A stretch of 64,000 bases of DNA from Nitrincola tapanii (lineage in GTDB: Bacteria > Pseudomonadota > Gammaproteobacteria > Pseudomonadales > Balneatricaceae), in NCBI RefSeq assembly GCF_008368715.1, contig NZ_SMRS01000004.1, forward strand, positions 1 through 64,000, written 5' to 3'. A program made the position numbers and the translations under genes. Below are positions 42,687 through 52,212 of the stretch, in pieces. The notes beneath the pieces are model-generated. The model did no database searches and was not told the origin of the DNA. It was given only the letters and a program-made list of their open reading frames with translations. The stretch's first letter is position 1; each line of letters begins with the position of its first letter.

Positions 42687-43714
42687 TGGATTTGACCAAT
42701 GAGCGTAAAATTGAACACATCCGTGTGATAGAACGGGATGCTGAAACCGATCGTAACGCTCGTTATTTCCAGTCCATACATCTGCTGCATCGGGCCTTAC
42801 CACAGCTTGCCTTAGATGAGATCGATCCCGAAGTTGAGTTTCTTGGGAAGCGGTTGAGCTTTCCCTTACTGATCTCATCCATGACCGGAGGCGATCATGA
42901 GCTGGTGCGTCAGATCAATCGCAATTTAGCGGAAGCTGCACAGATCTGTCGTGTAGCGATGGGGGTGGGTTCACAGCGCGTCATGTTTACCCATCCTCAA
43001 GCCGAGGCAAGTTTTGCATTACGCCAGTGGGCACCGGATGCGGTGTTGATTGGCAATATTGGGGCTGTGCAGCTGAATTATGGTTTGGGCGAAGATGCAC
43101 TCCAAGCTGCCATTGATGTGTTAGACGCAGATGCGCTCTTTATGCATCTGAACCCGCTCCAAGAGGCTGTGCAGCCAGAAGGCGATACCGATTTTCGTCA
43201 TTTAGCCGAAAAGTTGGGTTTGCTGCAAAGCCGTTTACAGCGTCCTCTCATTTTGAAAGAGGTGGGGTCAGGTTTGTCGCCAGCGGATATTGCACTAGGT
43301 TTTGCTCAGGGGATCCGTTTCTTTGATCTGGCCGGTAGTGGAGGTACCTCTTGGAGTCGCATCGAACATCACCGTCGCACCGAAGCTTCAGGTGATCTGG
43401 GTTTGACCTTCCAAGATTGGGGAATTCCGACGCCCCTTGCACTGCGTCTCGCTGAACCCTGGATGGATGAAGCTGTGTTTATCGCCAGTGGCGGTATCAG
43501 AGATGGGATAGACATGGCCAAATCTGTTATACTCGGCGCCTCGCTTTGCGGGGTGGCGGCCCCCTTGTTACGCCCAGCCATGGAATCGGTTGAGGCCGTT
43601 GTAGACGCCATTGAGCGCTTGCGCCGAGAATTTATTACTGCGATGTTTCTGCTGGGTACACAGAATGTAGCCGGTTTGTTCAGGAACAAAGCGCTTATCC
43701 TAGAAGAGCGTTGA
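42683..43714 (+). CDS. fni: Isopentenyl-diphosphate delta-isomerase, type 2 (FMN)
   Basis: A 343-residue type 2 isomerase: LLISSMTGGDHE (about 58), GVGSQRVMF (about 93), the phosphate-binding GSGGTSWSRIE (about 215) and SGGIRDGID (about 255), typical of the FMN-dependent TIM barrel. It interconverts IPP and DMAPP, which mevalonate-route organisms need. The type 1 Nudix enzyme is unrelated. Its start overlaps the HMG-CoA reductase stop and the next gene follows after 15 bp. Confidence 0.95.
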   Translation: MMDLTNERKIEHIRVIERDAETDRNARYFQSIHLLHRALPQLALDEIDPEVEFLGKRLSFPLLISSMTGGDHELVRQINRNLAEAAQICRVAMGVGSQRVMFTHPQAEASFALRQWAPDAVLIGNIGAVQLNYGLGEDALQAAIDVLDADALFMHLNPLQEAVQPEGDTDFRHLAEKLGLLQSRLQRPLILKEVGSGLSPADIALGFAQGIRFFDLAGSGGTSWSRIEHHRRTEASGDLGLTFQDWGIPTPLALRLAEPWMDEAVFIASGGIRDGIDMAKSVILGASLCGVAAPLLRPAMESVEAVVDAIERLRREFITAMFLLGTQNVAGLFRNKALILEER

Positions 43715-43729
43715 GGAAGTAAGCCGGAT

Positions 43730-44896
43730 ATGTCAGTGGGTATCGACGAAATCAGCTTTTATACGTCCAACTATTATCTGGACCTGAGAACGCTAGCGCA
43801 GCAACAGCAGACAGACCCTGAGAAGTACTATACCGGCATAGGCCAGGAAAAAATGGGCATGCCTGCGCCCGACGAAGATATCGTCACCATGGCTGCGAAT
43901 GCCGCTCTACCCATTATTGAACGTATTGGGTCTGATACCATTTCCACGCTGCTATTTGCCACTGAAACGGGTATTGATCAATCCAAATCAGCTGGTGTGT
44001 ATGTACATCGTTTGCTGGGTTTGCACTCTAATTGTCGTGTCGTTGAATTGAAACAAGCCTGTTACAGTGCCACGGCAGCTTTGCAGATGGCCTGTGCTTT
44101 AGTAGAGCGTCAACCTGAACGCAAGGTGCTGGTGATCGCGTCCGATATCGCACGCTATGAGCTGGGGACACCCGGTGAAGCCACTCAAGGATGCGGTGCG
44201 GTGGCCATGCTGATCAGTGCCGCCCCGCGCCTCTTGGAGATCTACCCAGAGGTGGGTAACTTTACAGACGATGTGATGGATTTCTGGCGTCCGAACTATC
44301 GTGCAACCGCACTCGTAGATGGTAAATACTCCACCAAAATCTATTTAAAAGCTTTGAAAAAGGCCTGGGAACATTTTGTTCAGGCGACTTCGGCAAGTTT
44401 CACTGATTTTGGGCGTTTCTGTTACCATCTGCCTTTTAGCCGCATGGCGCAGAAGGCGCATCAGCATCTGGCCAAGCTCAACCACACCGAACTCACACCT
44501 GTGGAAATTGAGCAGCAGATAGAAGATACCCTGCGTTACAACCAGATCATCGGTAACAGCTATACGGCATCTATGTATATTGGTTTGTGTTCTTTATTGG
44601 AGCATTGCCAAGAAAATCTGTCTGAACAAAAGATAGGTTTCTTCAGTTATGGCTCAGGCTGTGTTGCGGAGTTTTTTAGCGGGCGTGTCATGCCTGGCTA
44701 CCAGCAGGCCCTACATCGCCAACGCCATGCACAGCTGCTCGAAGCCCGCCAGGCGGTGAGTTACGATGAGTATTTGCAACTCTGGCATCACCCTGATCCA
44801 CAGCAGGGCGAAAGCCTGATGATTCCGCATACTACGCCGGGACGTTTTCGACTGGCGGCCATCTCCCACCATAAGCGTGAATATGTGATCTGCTGA
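43730..44896 (+). CDS. mvaS: Hydroxymethylglutaryl-CoA synthase
   Basis: A 388-residue thiolase-fold enzyme. The catalytic triad sits at the same numbers as in well-studied bacterial MvaS: Glu79 (FATETGID), Cys111 (ELKQACYSATAAL) and His233 (FCYHLPFSRM). It condenses acetyl-CoA with acetoacetyl-CoA to HMG-CoA. Its last base is shared with the first base of the mevalonate kinase start (TGATG), so the two are translationally coupled. The acetoacetyl-CoA thiolase needed upstream is not in this operon and must be elsewhere. Confidence 0.96.
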   Translation: MSVGIDEISFYTSNYYLDLRTLAQQQQTDPEKYYTGIGQEKMGMPAPDEDIVTMAANAALPIIERIGSDTISTLLFATETGIDQSKSAGVYVHRLLGLHSNCRVVELKQACYSATAALQMACALVERQPERKVLVIASDIARYELGTPGEATQGCGAVAMLISAAPRLLEIYPEVGNFTDDVMDFWRPNYRATALVDGKYSTKIYLKALKKAWEHFVQATSASFTDFGRFCYHLPFSRMAQKAHQHLAKLNHTELTPVEIEQQIEDTLRYNQIIGNSYTASMYIGLCSLLEHCQENLSEQKIGFFSYGSGCVAEFFSGRVMPGYQQALHRQRHAQLLEARQAVSYDEYLQLWHHPDPQQGESLMIPHTTPGRFRLAAISHHKREYVIC

Positions 44897-45888
44897 TGCG
44901 TGTCGCTCAGGCGCCCGGCAAAATTATTTTTTCGGGTGAGCATGCCGTGGTCTATGGCGTTCCCGCACTGGCCACGGCGGTAGATTTGCATGTGCGTATG
45001 CTGTGGTTAGAGATGCCGGACAGCTCGCTGAACTGGACGCATCTGCAGCACTCAGCCTGCCGCTATTCCTTGGAACAATTACGTCGCTTAAGCGCGCAAC
45101 TCGATCAGCGTTATGCCGACTTTTCGGCAGGGCGTTTGCCGATTCAGCAGGTTTTAACCCATCCACATCAACTTCTTGCTTATAGTCTGGCACGGGCTGC
45201 TGAGGCGGCCGACTTGACCCGTTTAGGCGGATCGCTGCGTATTCATTCCGATCTTCCTTTAGGTGCGGGTATGGGCTCCTCGGCGGCTTTAATTGCTGCT
45301 GCCAGCTGTCTGTTGGCACCTAAACTGCCGCTCTCTGAGCGTATTGAATTGGTCTATCAGTGTGAGCGTTTACAGCACGGTCGTGGTAGTTATACCGATG
45401 CGGCGAGTGTGTGCCAGGGCGGCTGGAGTCGAGTGTGTGGTCAAGCGATTCAGAGCGTCCAGGGGCCATTATTGGATGCCCACTGGTATTGGATTTTTAC
45501 CGGAGTGCCTGAGGCCACGACGGGGGAGTGTGTAGAGCAGGTGCGCTTAACCCACGCCCATTCAGAGATCTGGCAAGCTTTTCAACAGGTGGCTGAAGAT
45601 CTTGCTTGTGCGCAACCCCAGGCTCTCGCTGAAGGCGTACGGCAAAACCAGCGTCTGCTCGAAGCTTTGCAGGTCGTGCCGGAAGCCGTCAGGGTTTGGG
45701 TGCGTAAAATTGAAGCTTTGGGGGGGGCGGCAAAGATCTCCGGTGCAGGCAGTATACGCGGTGACGCCGCGGGTCTGCTTCTTGCCTGGATGCCTGAGCA
45801 CACTCCGGCTGATCTTAACCTACCCTCTGAATATCGCTGGGGTGTTTTACAACAGGAGACGCAGGGTGCGCAGGCCTTCAACCTTTAA
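44896..45888 (+). CDS. mvk: Mevalonate kinase (GHMP family)
   Basis: A 330-residue GHMP kinase: AQAPGKIIFSGEHAVVYGVPALA at 5-27 is the N-terminal substrate motif and LPLGAGMGSSAALIAAA at about 120 the ATP P-loop; GGAAKISGAGSIRGDAAG near 275 is the third motif. It phosphorylates mevalonate at C5. Coupled to mvaS upstream and overlapping the second GHMP kinase by 23 bp. The SGEHAVVYG form is typical of mevalonate kinases, so I assign this one to the first phosphorylation. Confidence 0.88.
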   Translation: MRVAQAPGKIIFSGEHAVVYGVPALATAVDLHVRMLWLEMPDSSLNWTHLQHSACRYSLEQLRRLSAQLDQRYADFSAGRLPIQQVLTHPHQLLAYSLARAAEAADLTRLGGSLRIHSDLPLGAGMGSSAALIAAASCLLAPKLPLSERIELVYQCERLQHGRGSYTDAASVCQGGWSRVCGQAIQSVQGPLLDAHWYWIFTGVPEATTGECVEQVRLTHAHSEIWQAFQQVAEDLACAQPQALAEGVRQNQRLLEALQVVPEAVRVWVRKIEALGGAAKISGAGSIRGDAAGLLLAWMPEHTPADLNLPSEYRWGVLQQETQGAQAFNL

Positions 45889-46819
45889 AATATCCGCACC
45901 GGGCAGCTTGATGCTGAGTGGTGAACATGCTGTCTTACAGGGTGAATTGGCACTTGTCGCCGCTGTAGATGCGCGTATACATCTGCATTGGACGGTACGT
46001 GGTGATCGTCAAATTCATATTCATAGTGCATTAGCTGAGTATCAAGGCTCTTTGGATGCTTTGCCGCCTGAGCCGGCATTAAGTTTTGTGCTGGCTGCGC
46101 TCACTGCACGTTTGTCGGAACTGCCCTGTGGCCTGGACTTACAGATAGCGTCAGAGTTCTCACATGAGCAGGGATTGGGCTCTTCGGCGGCCGTGGTGGC
46201 GGCGATGCAGCTGGGTCTGCAGGTTTTTTTGGGTGAAGAAATCGCCTTAGATCGCGCTTTCGAGCAAGGCTTAAAAACCATTCACCAAGTGCAGGCAGGG
46301 CGCGGATCTGGCAGTGATTTGGCGGCCAGTCTGTATGGAGGGCTGGTGGCCTATCGTATGCAACCGCGTCAGATCGAGAGGCTTGCAGGACAGATACCGT
46401 TGAGCTTGGTCTTTTCTGGATACAAAATGAAAACGCCTGATGTTCTGCGTTGGGTGGAGAAGCGTTGGCAGACTCAGCCTGATCTACTGGCGGCACTTTA
46501 TCGTTTGATGGGGCAGACCAGTGAAGCGATGGCTGACGCCTTACGTCAAGAGGACTGGATAACACTGGGCCAGTTGATGAACACCTATCAAGGCTTGATG
46601 GATGCTTTGGGAGTGAATGATGCGACCCTGTCTGAAATTATCTATCGTGCGCGTGCTTTGCCCGCGATCCTCGGTGCTAAGATCTCCGGCTCCGGGCTGG
46701 GAGATTGTGTCCTGCTGTTGGGTGAGTTAGCCCCTCAGGTGCTGGCACCCTATAGTCAACTATCTGTGCGTGTATCGCCACGTGGAACTGAAGTAGGAGA
46801 AGTCGATGCATCTGCGTGA
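45866..46819 (+). CDS. GHMP kinase, probable phosphomevalonate kinase
   Basis: A 317-residue GHMP kinase starting with GTG at 45866 (GGAG 7 nt upstream), inside the end of mvk. Motifs: ISAPGSLMLSGEHAVLQG at 9-26, SHEQGLGSSAAVVAAM at about 98 and AKISGSGLGDCVLLL near 275. It also resembles mevalonate kinase, but its place between mvk and mvaD and a SGYKMKTPDVLRWVE segment suggest the second phosphorylation, giving mevalonate 5-diphosphate. Sequence alone does not prove which kinase does which step. Overlaps mvaD by 14 bp. Confidence 0.72.
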   Translation: MRRPSTFKISAPGSLMLSGEHAVLQGELALVAAVDARIHLHWTVRGDRQIHIHSALAEYQGSLDALPPEPALSFVLAALTARLSELPCGLDLQIASEFSHEQGLGSSAAVVAAMQLGLQVFLGEEIALDRAFEQGLKTIHQVQAGRGSGSDLAASLYGGLVAYRMQPRQIERLAGQIPLSLVFSGYKMKTPDVLRWVEKRWQTQPDLLAALYRLMGQTSEAMADALRQEDWITLGQLMNTYQGLMDALGVNDATLSEIIYRARALPAILGAKISGSGLGDCVLLLGELAPQVLAPYSQLSVRVSPRGTEVGEVDASA

Positions 46820-47801
46820 ACAACTCAGTGGTCAAACGCAAAGTCCGGGTGTCTTAGCCTCGGGTTCACATTTTGCGCCGAGTAATATTGCGCTCTGCAA
46901 ATACTGGGGTAAACGTGATGCCGCCTTAAACCTGCCGATCAACCCCTCTTTGTCGGTATCGCTTGGACATCTGGGTACTCAAACGCAGCTGACACCCATC
47001 GATGCTGCCGCGGATGAAGTTTGGCTCAATGGGGTACCGCAAGCGCCGAGTAGCCAGTTCAGCACACGTTTGCTCAGGCTCTTGGAGCGCTTGCGTTTCC
47101 CTGAAGAACCCAAATTACGTATCGACACGCATAACAGCATTCCAACGGCAGCGGGGTTGGCGTCCTCCGCGTCCGGTTTTGCTGCCTTGGCACGCGCTTT
47201 AAACGAAAGTTTTCAATTGCAGTTGTCAGACGCGCGGCTTTCGGTGCTCGCGCGCTTGGGAAGTGGCAGTGCTTGTCGTTCGATCTTTCATGGTTTTGTG
47301 GAGTGGCAGATGGGGCAGCGCAGTGATGGTCTGGATTCCCATGCCATCCCTTGGCCGCACACCTGGCCACAACTCTGTATCGGGTTGTTAAAAGTAGATG
47401 CTTCGGTGAAGGCGGTGGATTCGCGCAGTGGCATGCAAAGGACTTTGGAGACGGCACATCTCTACCAGAGTTGGCCTGCACAAGCGGCTGCGGATCTACA
47501 AGCCTTGCGTCAGGCCATCGCCGAGCAGGATTTTGCCCTGCTCGGTGCACGTGCTGAACATAATGCCTTGTCGATGCATGCCACTATGATCGCCTCCTGG
47601 CCACCGCTGCTCTATTGGCAGCCGGATTCTTTGCAGGCAATGCAGAAAGTTTGGCAGTTACGTCAGCAGGGATTACCGCTTTTCTTCACCATGGATGCGG
47701 GGCCTAATCTTAAGCTGTTATTCGAAGCGCAGAATCGTCAGCAGGTGGAAGCAGCTTTTCCCGATTTAGAGATTTTGCAGCCTTTTGTGGATGAGATCTG
47801 A
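46806..47801 (+). CDS. mvaD: Diphosphomevalonate decarboxylase
   Basis: A 331-residue GHMP-fold decarboxylase. Diagnostic blocks: ALCKYWGKRDAALNLPINPSLSV (about 30-52), the P-loop TAAGLASSASGFAALA (about 115) and TMDAGPNLKLL (about 298) with the catalytic Asp. It makes IPP from mevalonate diphosphate, ATP-dependently, completing the classical route. This assigns the operon to the classical pathway, not to the archaeal variants that stop at isopentenyl phosphate. The polB start lies inside its last four codons. Confidence 0.94.
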   Translation: MHLREQLSGQTQSPGVLASGSHFAPSNIALCKYWGKRDAALNLPINPSLSVSLGHLGTQTQLTPIDAAADEVWLNGVPQAPSSQFSTRLLRLLERLRFPEEPKLRIDTHNSIPTAAGLASSASGFAALARALNESFQLQLSDARLSVLARLGSGSACRSIFHGFVEWQMGQRSDGLDSHAIPWPHTWPQLCIGLLKVDASVKAVDSRSGMQRTLETAHLYQSWPAQAAADLQALRQAIAEQDFALLGARAEHNALSMHATMIASWPPLLYWQPDSLQAMQKVWQLRQQGLPLFFTMDAGPNLKLLFEAQNRQQVEAAFPDLEILQPFVDEI

Positions 47802-50115
47802 TCGTATCGGATTTCCGCTGACACGCCAGCAGCGTGATACGCCCCAGGGCATTGAGCTGACCTACTGGCTAGCCGGTATTGAGCAGGCATTTGCGGTACA
47901 GATTCCGGCTCAGGAAGCGGTGTTTTTTGTGTGTCAAAAAGATCTAGAGACGATCCAGACGCTGTTACAAGGCCTGCCTGATTATTATCTCAAGCCGCTG
48001 GCGCTCAAGGATCTGCGTGCACGTCCGGTGGCCGGTCTGTATAGCCGTAGTTTAAAAACCTGGCGCGCCGCGCGTGAACGATTGCAGCTGGCCGGTATTG
48101 CGATGATGGAAGAGGATATTCGTCCCGTTGATCGTTATCTGACGGAGCGCTTTATTTTTTCCGGTGCGCAGGCGGTGCAGACCCCACAAGGCTTGGGCCT
48201 GCGTGCGATCCCTTTTCGACCTAAGTTTCGTTATGTCTCGCTCGATATCGAAACGCGCTTGCACAGCCAAGAGGTGTTGTCGATCGCCTTGCATACACCC
48301 GACCTGGAGAAAGTGCTGCTACAGGGGCGTATCTCCACTTTGCCTTATGTTGAGCATTGTGCCGATGAGAAAGCACTTCTGCTGAGCCTGCAAGCTTGGA
48401 TTCAACATTTGGATCCAGATTTGATTATCGGTTGGAACCTCATTGAGTTTGATCTCAAAGTCCTGCTAGCGCGTGCTAAAAAGTGCGGAGTGACGCTGCG
48501 TTTAGGTCGTGATGAGCAAGCCTTGCGCCTAGAGTTAGCCGAGTCAGGGCGCGCGTTTGCACGTCTTTCTGGACGGGTGGCACTGGATGGTATTGCGTTG
48601 CTGAAATCGGCCACCTGGCAGTTTGCAAGCTTTAGCCTTGAATCTGTGGCGCAAGCCTTGCTTGGGCGCGGTAAAGCGATTCAGGTTAAGCAGGAGAGAG
48701 GGCGTGAAATTCAGCGTCTGTATGAAGAAGACCCAGATGCGTTGGTAGCCTATAACCTGGAAGATACCCGTTTAGTCAGCGATATTTTTGCCCAGACGGA
48801 ACTGATCGATTTTTTGATTGAGCGCAGCGGTTTGACCGGCTTGCCTTTGGATAAGATGGGAGGTTCGGCCCAAGCGTTTGATAATCTTTATCTACCCTCT
48901 TTGCATCGTTCGGGATATGTTGCGCCTGAGTATGCTTCCGGTTTGCACACTGAGCAGGTGCCCGGCGGGTTTGTGATGGAGTCGCGGCCAGGACTCTATC
49001 AACATATATTGGTTCTAGATTTTAAAAGCCTGTATCCGAGTATCATTCGTACCTTTTTGATCGATCCTTTAGGGCTGTGTTTGGCCGAGGAGGGGGCTGA
49101 AGATCCGGTTCCCGGTTTTTTAGGGGCTCAGTTTGCACGTCAGGGGCATCTATTGCCGCAGTTGATCGAGCGTCTCTGGCAAGCACGTGATGAGGCTAAG
49201 CGTCAGAATAAGTCGGCCCTGTCGCAAGCGATCAAGATACAGATGAATGCCTGTTATGGGGTGTTGGGATCGCATCTATGTCGTTTTTTTGATCAACGCT
49301 TGTCCGCCTCCATCACCTTACGGGGTCATCAAATCCTTACCGAAACAGCGGATTATTTACAGGATACCTTGGGCTATCCGGTGATTTATGGTGACACGGA
49401 TTCTGTTTTTGTTTGGTTACAACAGACATTGGAGGCTGAGGAGGCAGAAGCCTTGGGGCGGTCTTTAGCTGAGCGTCTAACGCAATGGTGGCAAGCTAGG
49501 TTATTGCAGCAGTGGGGACTGAATTCGGCATTAGAGTTGGAGTATGAAGCGCATTATGAACGCTTTTTAATGCCTAAAATGCGTCATTCTGAACAGGGCA
49601 GCAAAAAACGCTATGCCGGTTTAAAGGTCTCAGCTTCGGGGCAGAAACACCTGGTGTTTAAAGGATTGGAGCAGGTGCGGAGTGATTGGACACCCTTGGC
49701 GCGCCAGTTTCAACAAACGCTGTTTGAGCGCGTATTTACCGATCAACCCTGGTTGGAATGGTTACAAGAGACGGTGATGCAGCTGCTTTCTGGTGAAAGC
49801 GATGCGCTGTTGATTTATCAACGTCGGTTACGCCGCCCGCCTGAAGCCTATGTCAAAAGTCGTCCGCCTCATGTGCGTGCTGCACGCTGCTTAAATGCCT
49901 ACTATCAAAGCCAAGGTTGGCCGCTTTTAACTCAAGGTGATTCGATCGGTTATTTGATTACCTTGCAGGGCGCTGAACCTGCCGAGCTCAGGCAGTCTCC
50001 CATCGATTATCAACACTATTTGGATAAACAACTCAGGCCGGTGGCGGATACACTCTTGCCGTTTTTGGGCACTTCATTTGATGAGTGTATCCAGCCGCAG
50101 TTGAGCCTGTTTTAG
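47791..50115 (+). CDS. polB: DNA polymerase II
   Basis: A 774-residue family B polymerase. The exonuclease motifs are intact: YVSLDIETR (Exo I), IIGWNLIEFDLKVL (Exo II), YNLEDTRLV (Exo III). Polymerase motifs: LDFKSLYPSIIRTF (A), KIQMNACYGVLGS (B), YGDTDSVFV (C). It is a proofreading polymerase used in replication restart and translesion synthesis, in E. coli under LexA. Its ATG overlaps the mvaD stop by 11 bp, so it is translated from the mevalonate transcript; no LexA box is visible just upstream. It ends overlapping the convergent lutC by four bases. Confidence 0.95.
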   Translation: MRSDRIGFPLTRQQRDTPQGIELTYWLAGIEQAFAVQIPAQEAVFFVCQKDLETIQTLLQGLPDYYLKPLALKDLRARPVAGLYSRSLKTWRAARERLQLAGIAMMEEDIRPVDRYLTERFIFSGAQAVQTPQGLGLRAIPFRPKFRYVSLDIETRLHSQEVLSIALHTPDLEKVLLQGRISTLPYVEHCADEKALLLSLQAWIQHLDPDLIIGWNLIEFDLKVLLARAKKCGVTLRLGRDEQALRLELAESGRAFARLSGRVALDGIALLKSATWQFASFSLESVAQALLGRGKAIQVKQERGREIQRLYEEDPDALVAYNLEDTRLVSDIFAQTELIDFLIERSGLTGLPLDKMGGSAQAFDNLYLPSLHRSGYVAPEYASGLHTEQVPGGFVMESRPGLYQHILVLDFKSLYPSIIRTFLIDPLGLCLAEEGAEDPVPGFLGAQFARQGHLLPQLIERLWQARDEAKRQNKSALSQAIKIQMNACYGVLGSHLCRFFDQRLSASITLRGHQILTETADYLQDTLGYPVIYGDTDSVFVWLQQTLEAEEAEALGRSLAERLTQWWQARLLQQWGLNSALELEYEAHYERFLMPKMRHSEQGSKKRYAGLKVSASGQKHLVFKGLEQVRSDWTPLARQFQQTLFERVFTDQPWLEWLQETVMQLLSGESDALLIYQRRLRRPPEAYVKSRPPHVRAARCLNAYYQSQGWPLLTQGDSIGYLITLQGAEPAELRQSPIDYQHYLDKQLRPVADTLLPFLGTSFDECIQPQLSLF

Positions 50116-50774
50116 TCGATCAGGAAAATGACGAGACGTCTGGGACCATGAGCGCCCATTTGCAGTTTCTGCTCGATATCCGCACTTCGTGAAGGGCCGG
50201 TAATCATATTCACTGTCCGTGGCCAGTTTTCACCGACCTGTGTACGCAGCTTATTCCATGCTTCTTCATAAACCCCGACCAGGTCGACACGGCGCAGAAT
50301 CAGGAGATGATTGTCAGGCAGGAAGTTTAATGAAGTTGGACTGTCTGGGTGTGAGTAAAGCATCAGTGTGCCGGTTTCGGCGATACCGGCAAACGCCAAG
50401 GTCAGGCTGGCGAGATCACCGGCTTGAGCCACACCTTCACGGCGCAAAACGCCTTGCGTGCTTGACCAATCCAGTGCTTGCAGCTCAGGATCGCTGGCCA
50501 GTACCAGCTCCTCAATCCCTTTTTCCTGTAACCACAGGGCTGCGGCTTGCGGCACTTCCTGGATCCGTGTCAACTCGATAATTTCAGCAGAGGCTTCCTG
50601 AGCCATGCTGATAAAGAGTTGTTGTAAGGCTTCCCCCGACAGCTGGCCGCGCGCAGGAATTAAGTTGGGTGCTTTGGCGTTCAGACGCTGTTCCACGGCG
50701 GCGCGCTCAGCGGCGGAGGCTTGGCGGCGTCCTAAACCACGTTGGATGCTGGCAAAAATATCAGCTCGACTCAT
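50112..50774 (-). CDS. lutC: Lactate utilization protein LutC
   Basis: A 220-residue LUD-domain protein. GIAETGTLMLYSHPDSPTSLNFLPDNHLLIL at about 132-162 and GENWPRTVNMITGPSRSADIEQKLQMGAHGP near the end are the family blocks. With LutA and LutB it forms the L-lactate-oxidising complex in the cytoplasm, feeding electrons toward the respiratory chain. Its ATGA start overlaps the lutB stop. Confidence 0.93.
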   Translation of the reverse strand: MSRADIFASIQRGLGRRQASAAERAAVEQRLNAKAPNLIPARGQLSGEALQQLFISMAQEASAEIIELTRIQEVPQAAALWLQEKGIEELVLASDPELQALDWSSTQGVLRREGVAQAGDLASLTLAFAGIAETGTLMLYSHPDSPTSLNFLPDNHLLILRRVDLVGVYEEAWNKLRTQVGENWPRTVNMITGPSRSADIEQKLQMGAHGPRRLVIFLID

Positions 50775-52189
50775 GAGTTATGTCCTGTTTTGTTGCGGGC
50801 CTGCCACTGTTGCATAAAGGTTTTACCACTGGGGGCTGGCATATCACGCATCTGTGTCCAAGCCTGGCCGAATGGCAGTTTTTCAATACGCTGCTTTTTG
50901 CCCGCGAGTGAGCGCAGGCTGAGGTTGCTGATGCGACTGAGCAGGCGGTAAAGGCTCGGACGTTTAGCAAAAAAGGCCCAAATACCTAGGCCCCAGCGAG
51001 CGGCTTGTGGGGTTAGGTGGCGCTCAAACTCATTTTTACGCCAATGACGCATGAGTTTAGGCAGAGGAATTCGCACGGGGCAGACTTCTTCACATTTGCC
51101 ACAGAAGGTTGAAGCGTTGGGTAGGAGAGCAGCCTGTTCAATACCAATCATTTGTGGCGTGAGAACTGAGCCCATCGGTCCTGGATAGACCCAGCCATAG
51201 GCATGGCCCCCGATCGCGCCATACACTGGGCAGTGATTCATACATGCGGCACAGCGAATACAGCGCAGCATCTCTTGTAATTCACCACCGAGCATGTCAC
51301 TGCGACCATTATCCACCAGCACTACATGGAAGGCTTCAGGGCCATCCTGATCGCCTAGGCGCTTGGTGCCGCTGGAAAGGGTGTTATAGACAGTGAATTC
51401 TTGCCCGGTTGCCGAACGTGCCAATAAGCGCAGAAACAACGACATATCTTCCAGTGTCGGCACGACCTTCTCGATGGAGCTGACAACAATGTGTGTCTTG
51501 GGCAGGGTTTGCGTGAGGTCACCATTGCCTTCGTTCGTCACGATCAGAGTAGACCCTGTTTCGGCGACGAGGAAATTCGCGCCCGTGATGCCGACATCGG
51601 CGACCACAAACTTCTCGCGCAGTGTCTCACGTGCTTCTTGCATCAAGACGGCGGCATCCATGGATTTCGGCTTGTGATGATGCTGATGGAAGGTTTCGGA
51701 AACATCTTCCAGATTGAGATGGATCGCTGGAGCAATGATATGGCTGGGATGATCACCGCGCAGCTGTAAAATGTACTCCCCTAAATCTGTTTCCACCGGT
51801 TGAATGCCATGGGCTTCAAGGTGTGCGTTGAGATTGATCTCTTCGCTGACCATGGACTTGCCCTTGGTCACCGTTTTGGCACCGGCTTCTTGGCAGAGTC
51901 GCAGGATGGTTTGGCGTGCGTCTTCGGCAGTGCGGCACCAGTGGACCTGCCCGCCTTGTTTAATCACATTGGCTTCAAAGATTTCTAAATAGAGATCGAG
52001 ATGCTGCAAAATATGATTTTTCAGATCACGGGCCTGATCACGTAAGGCATCAAATTCCGGCATACGCGCGACGGCTTTCGCACGCTTGTCTGGAAAACCG
52101 GTTTTCACATTGCCTAGTGCTTTTTGTAGGCCGACATCGGTTAACGCGATGCGAGCATTTTGTTTGAATTCAGGACTACGAATTTGCAT
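50771..52189 (-). CDS. lutB: Lactate utilization iron-sulfur protein LutB
   Basis: A 472-residue protein: an N-terminal LUD domain (about 60-280) and two [4Fe-4S] motifs, CIRCAACMNHCPVY at about 310 and CGKCEEVCPVRIP at about 360. Met 52189 is taken as the start because AGGAG lies 5 nt upstream; TTG 52204 is weaker. The C-terminal 70 residues are basic and less conserved. It is the middle gene of the lut operon. Confidence 0.93.
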   Translation of the reverse strand: MQIRSPEFKQNARIALTDVGLQKALGNVKTGFPDKRAKAVARMPEFDALRDQARDLKNHILQHLDLYLEIFEANVIKQGGQVHWCRTAEDARQTILRLCQEAGAKTVTKGKSMVSEEINLNAHLEAHGIQPVETDLGEYILQLRGDHPSHIIAPAIHLNLEDVSETFHQHHHKPKSMDAAVLMQEARETLREKFVVADVGITGANFLVAETGSTLIVTNEGNGDLTQTLPKTHIVVSSIEKVVPTLEDMSLFLRLLARSATGQEFTVYNTLSSGTKRLGDQDGPEAFHVVLVDNGRSDMLGGELQEMLRCIRCAACMNHCPVYGAIGGHAYGWVYPGPMGSVLTPQMIGIEQAALLPNASTFCGKCEEVCPVRIPLPKLMRHWRKNEFERHLTPQAARWGLGIWAFFAKRPSLYRLLSRISNLSLRSLAGKKQRIEKLPFGQAWTQMRDMPAPSGKTFMQQWQARNKTGHNS

Positions 52190-52212
52190 GAAAACTCCTC
52201 TCAATCTGGCAT

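Noticed and set aside
45602-45865. Long N-terminal extension of the second GHMP kinase
   Set aside because: It lies entirely inside mvk in another frame; the GTG at 45866 has a good ribosome site and starts at the conserved motif.
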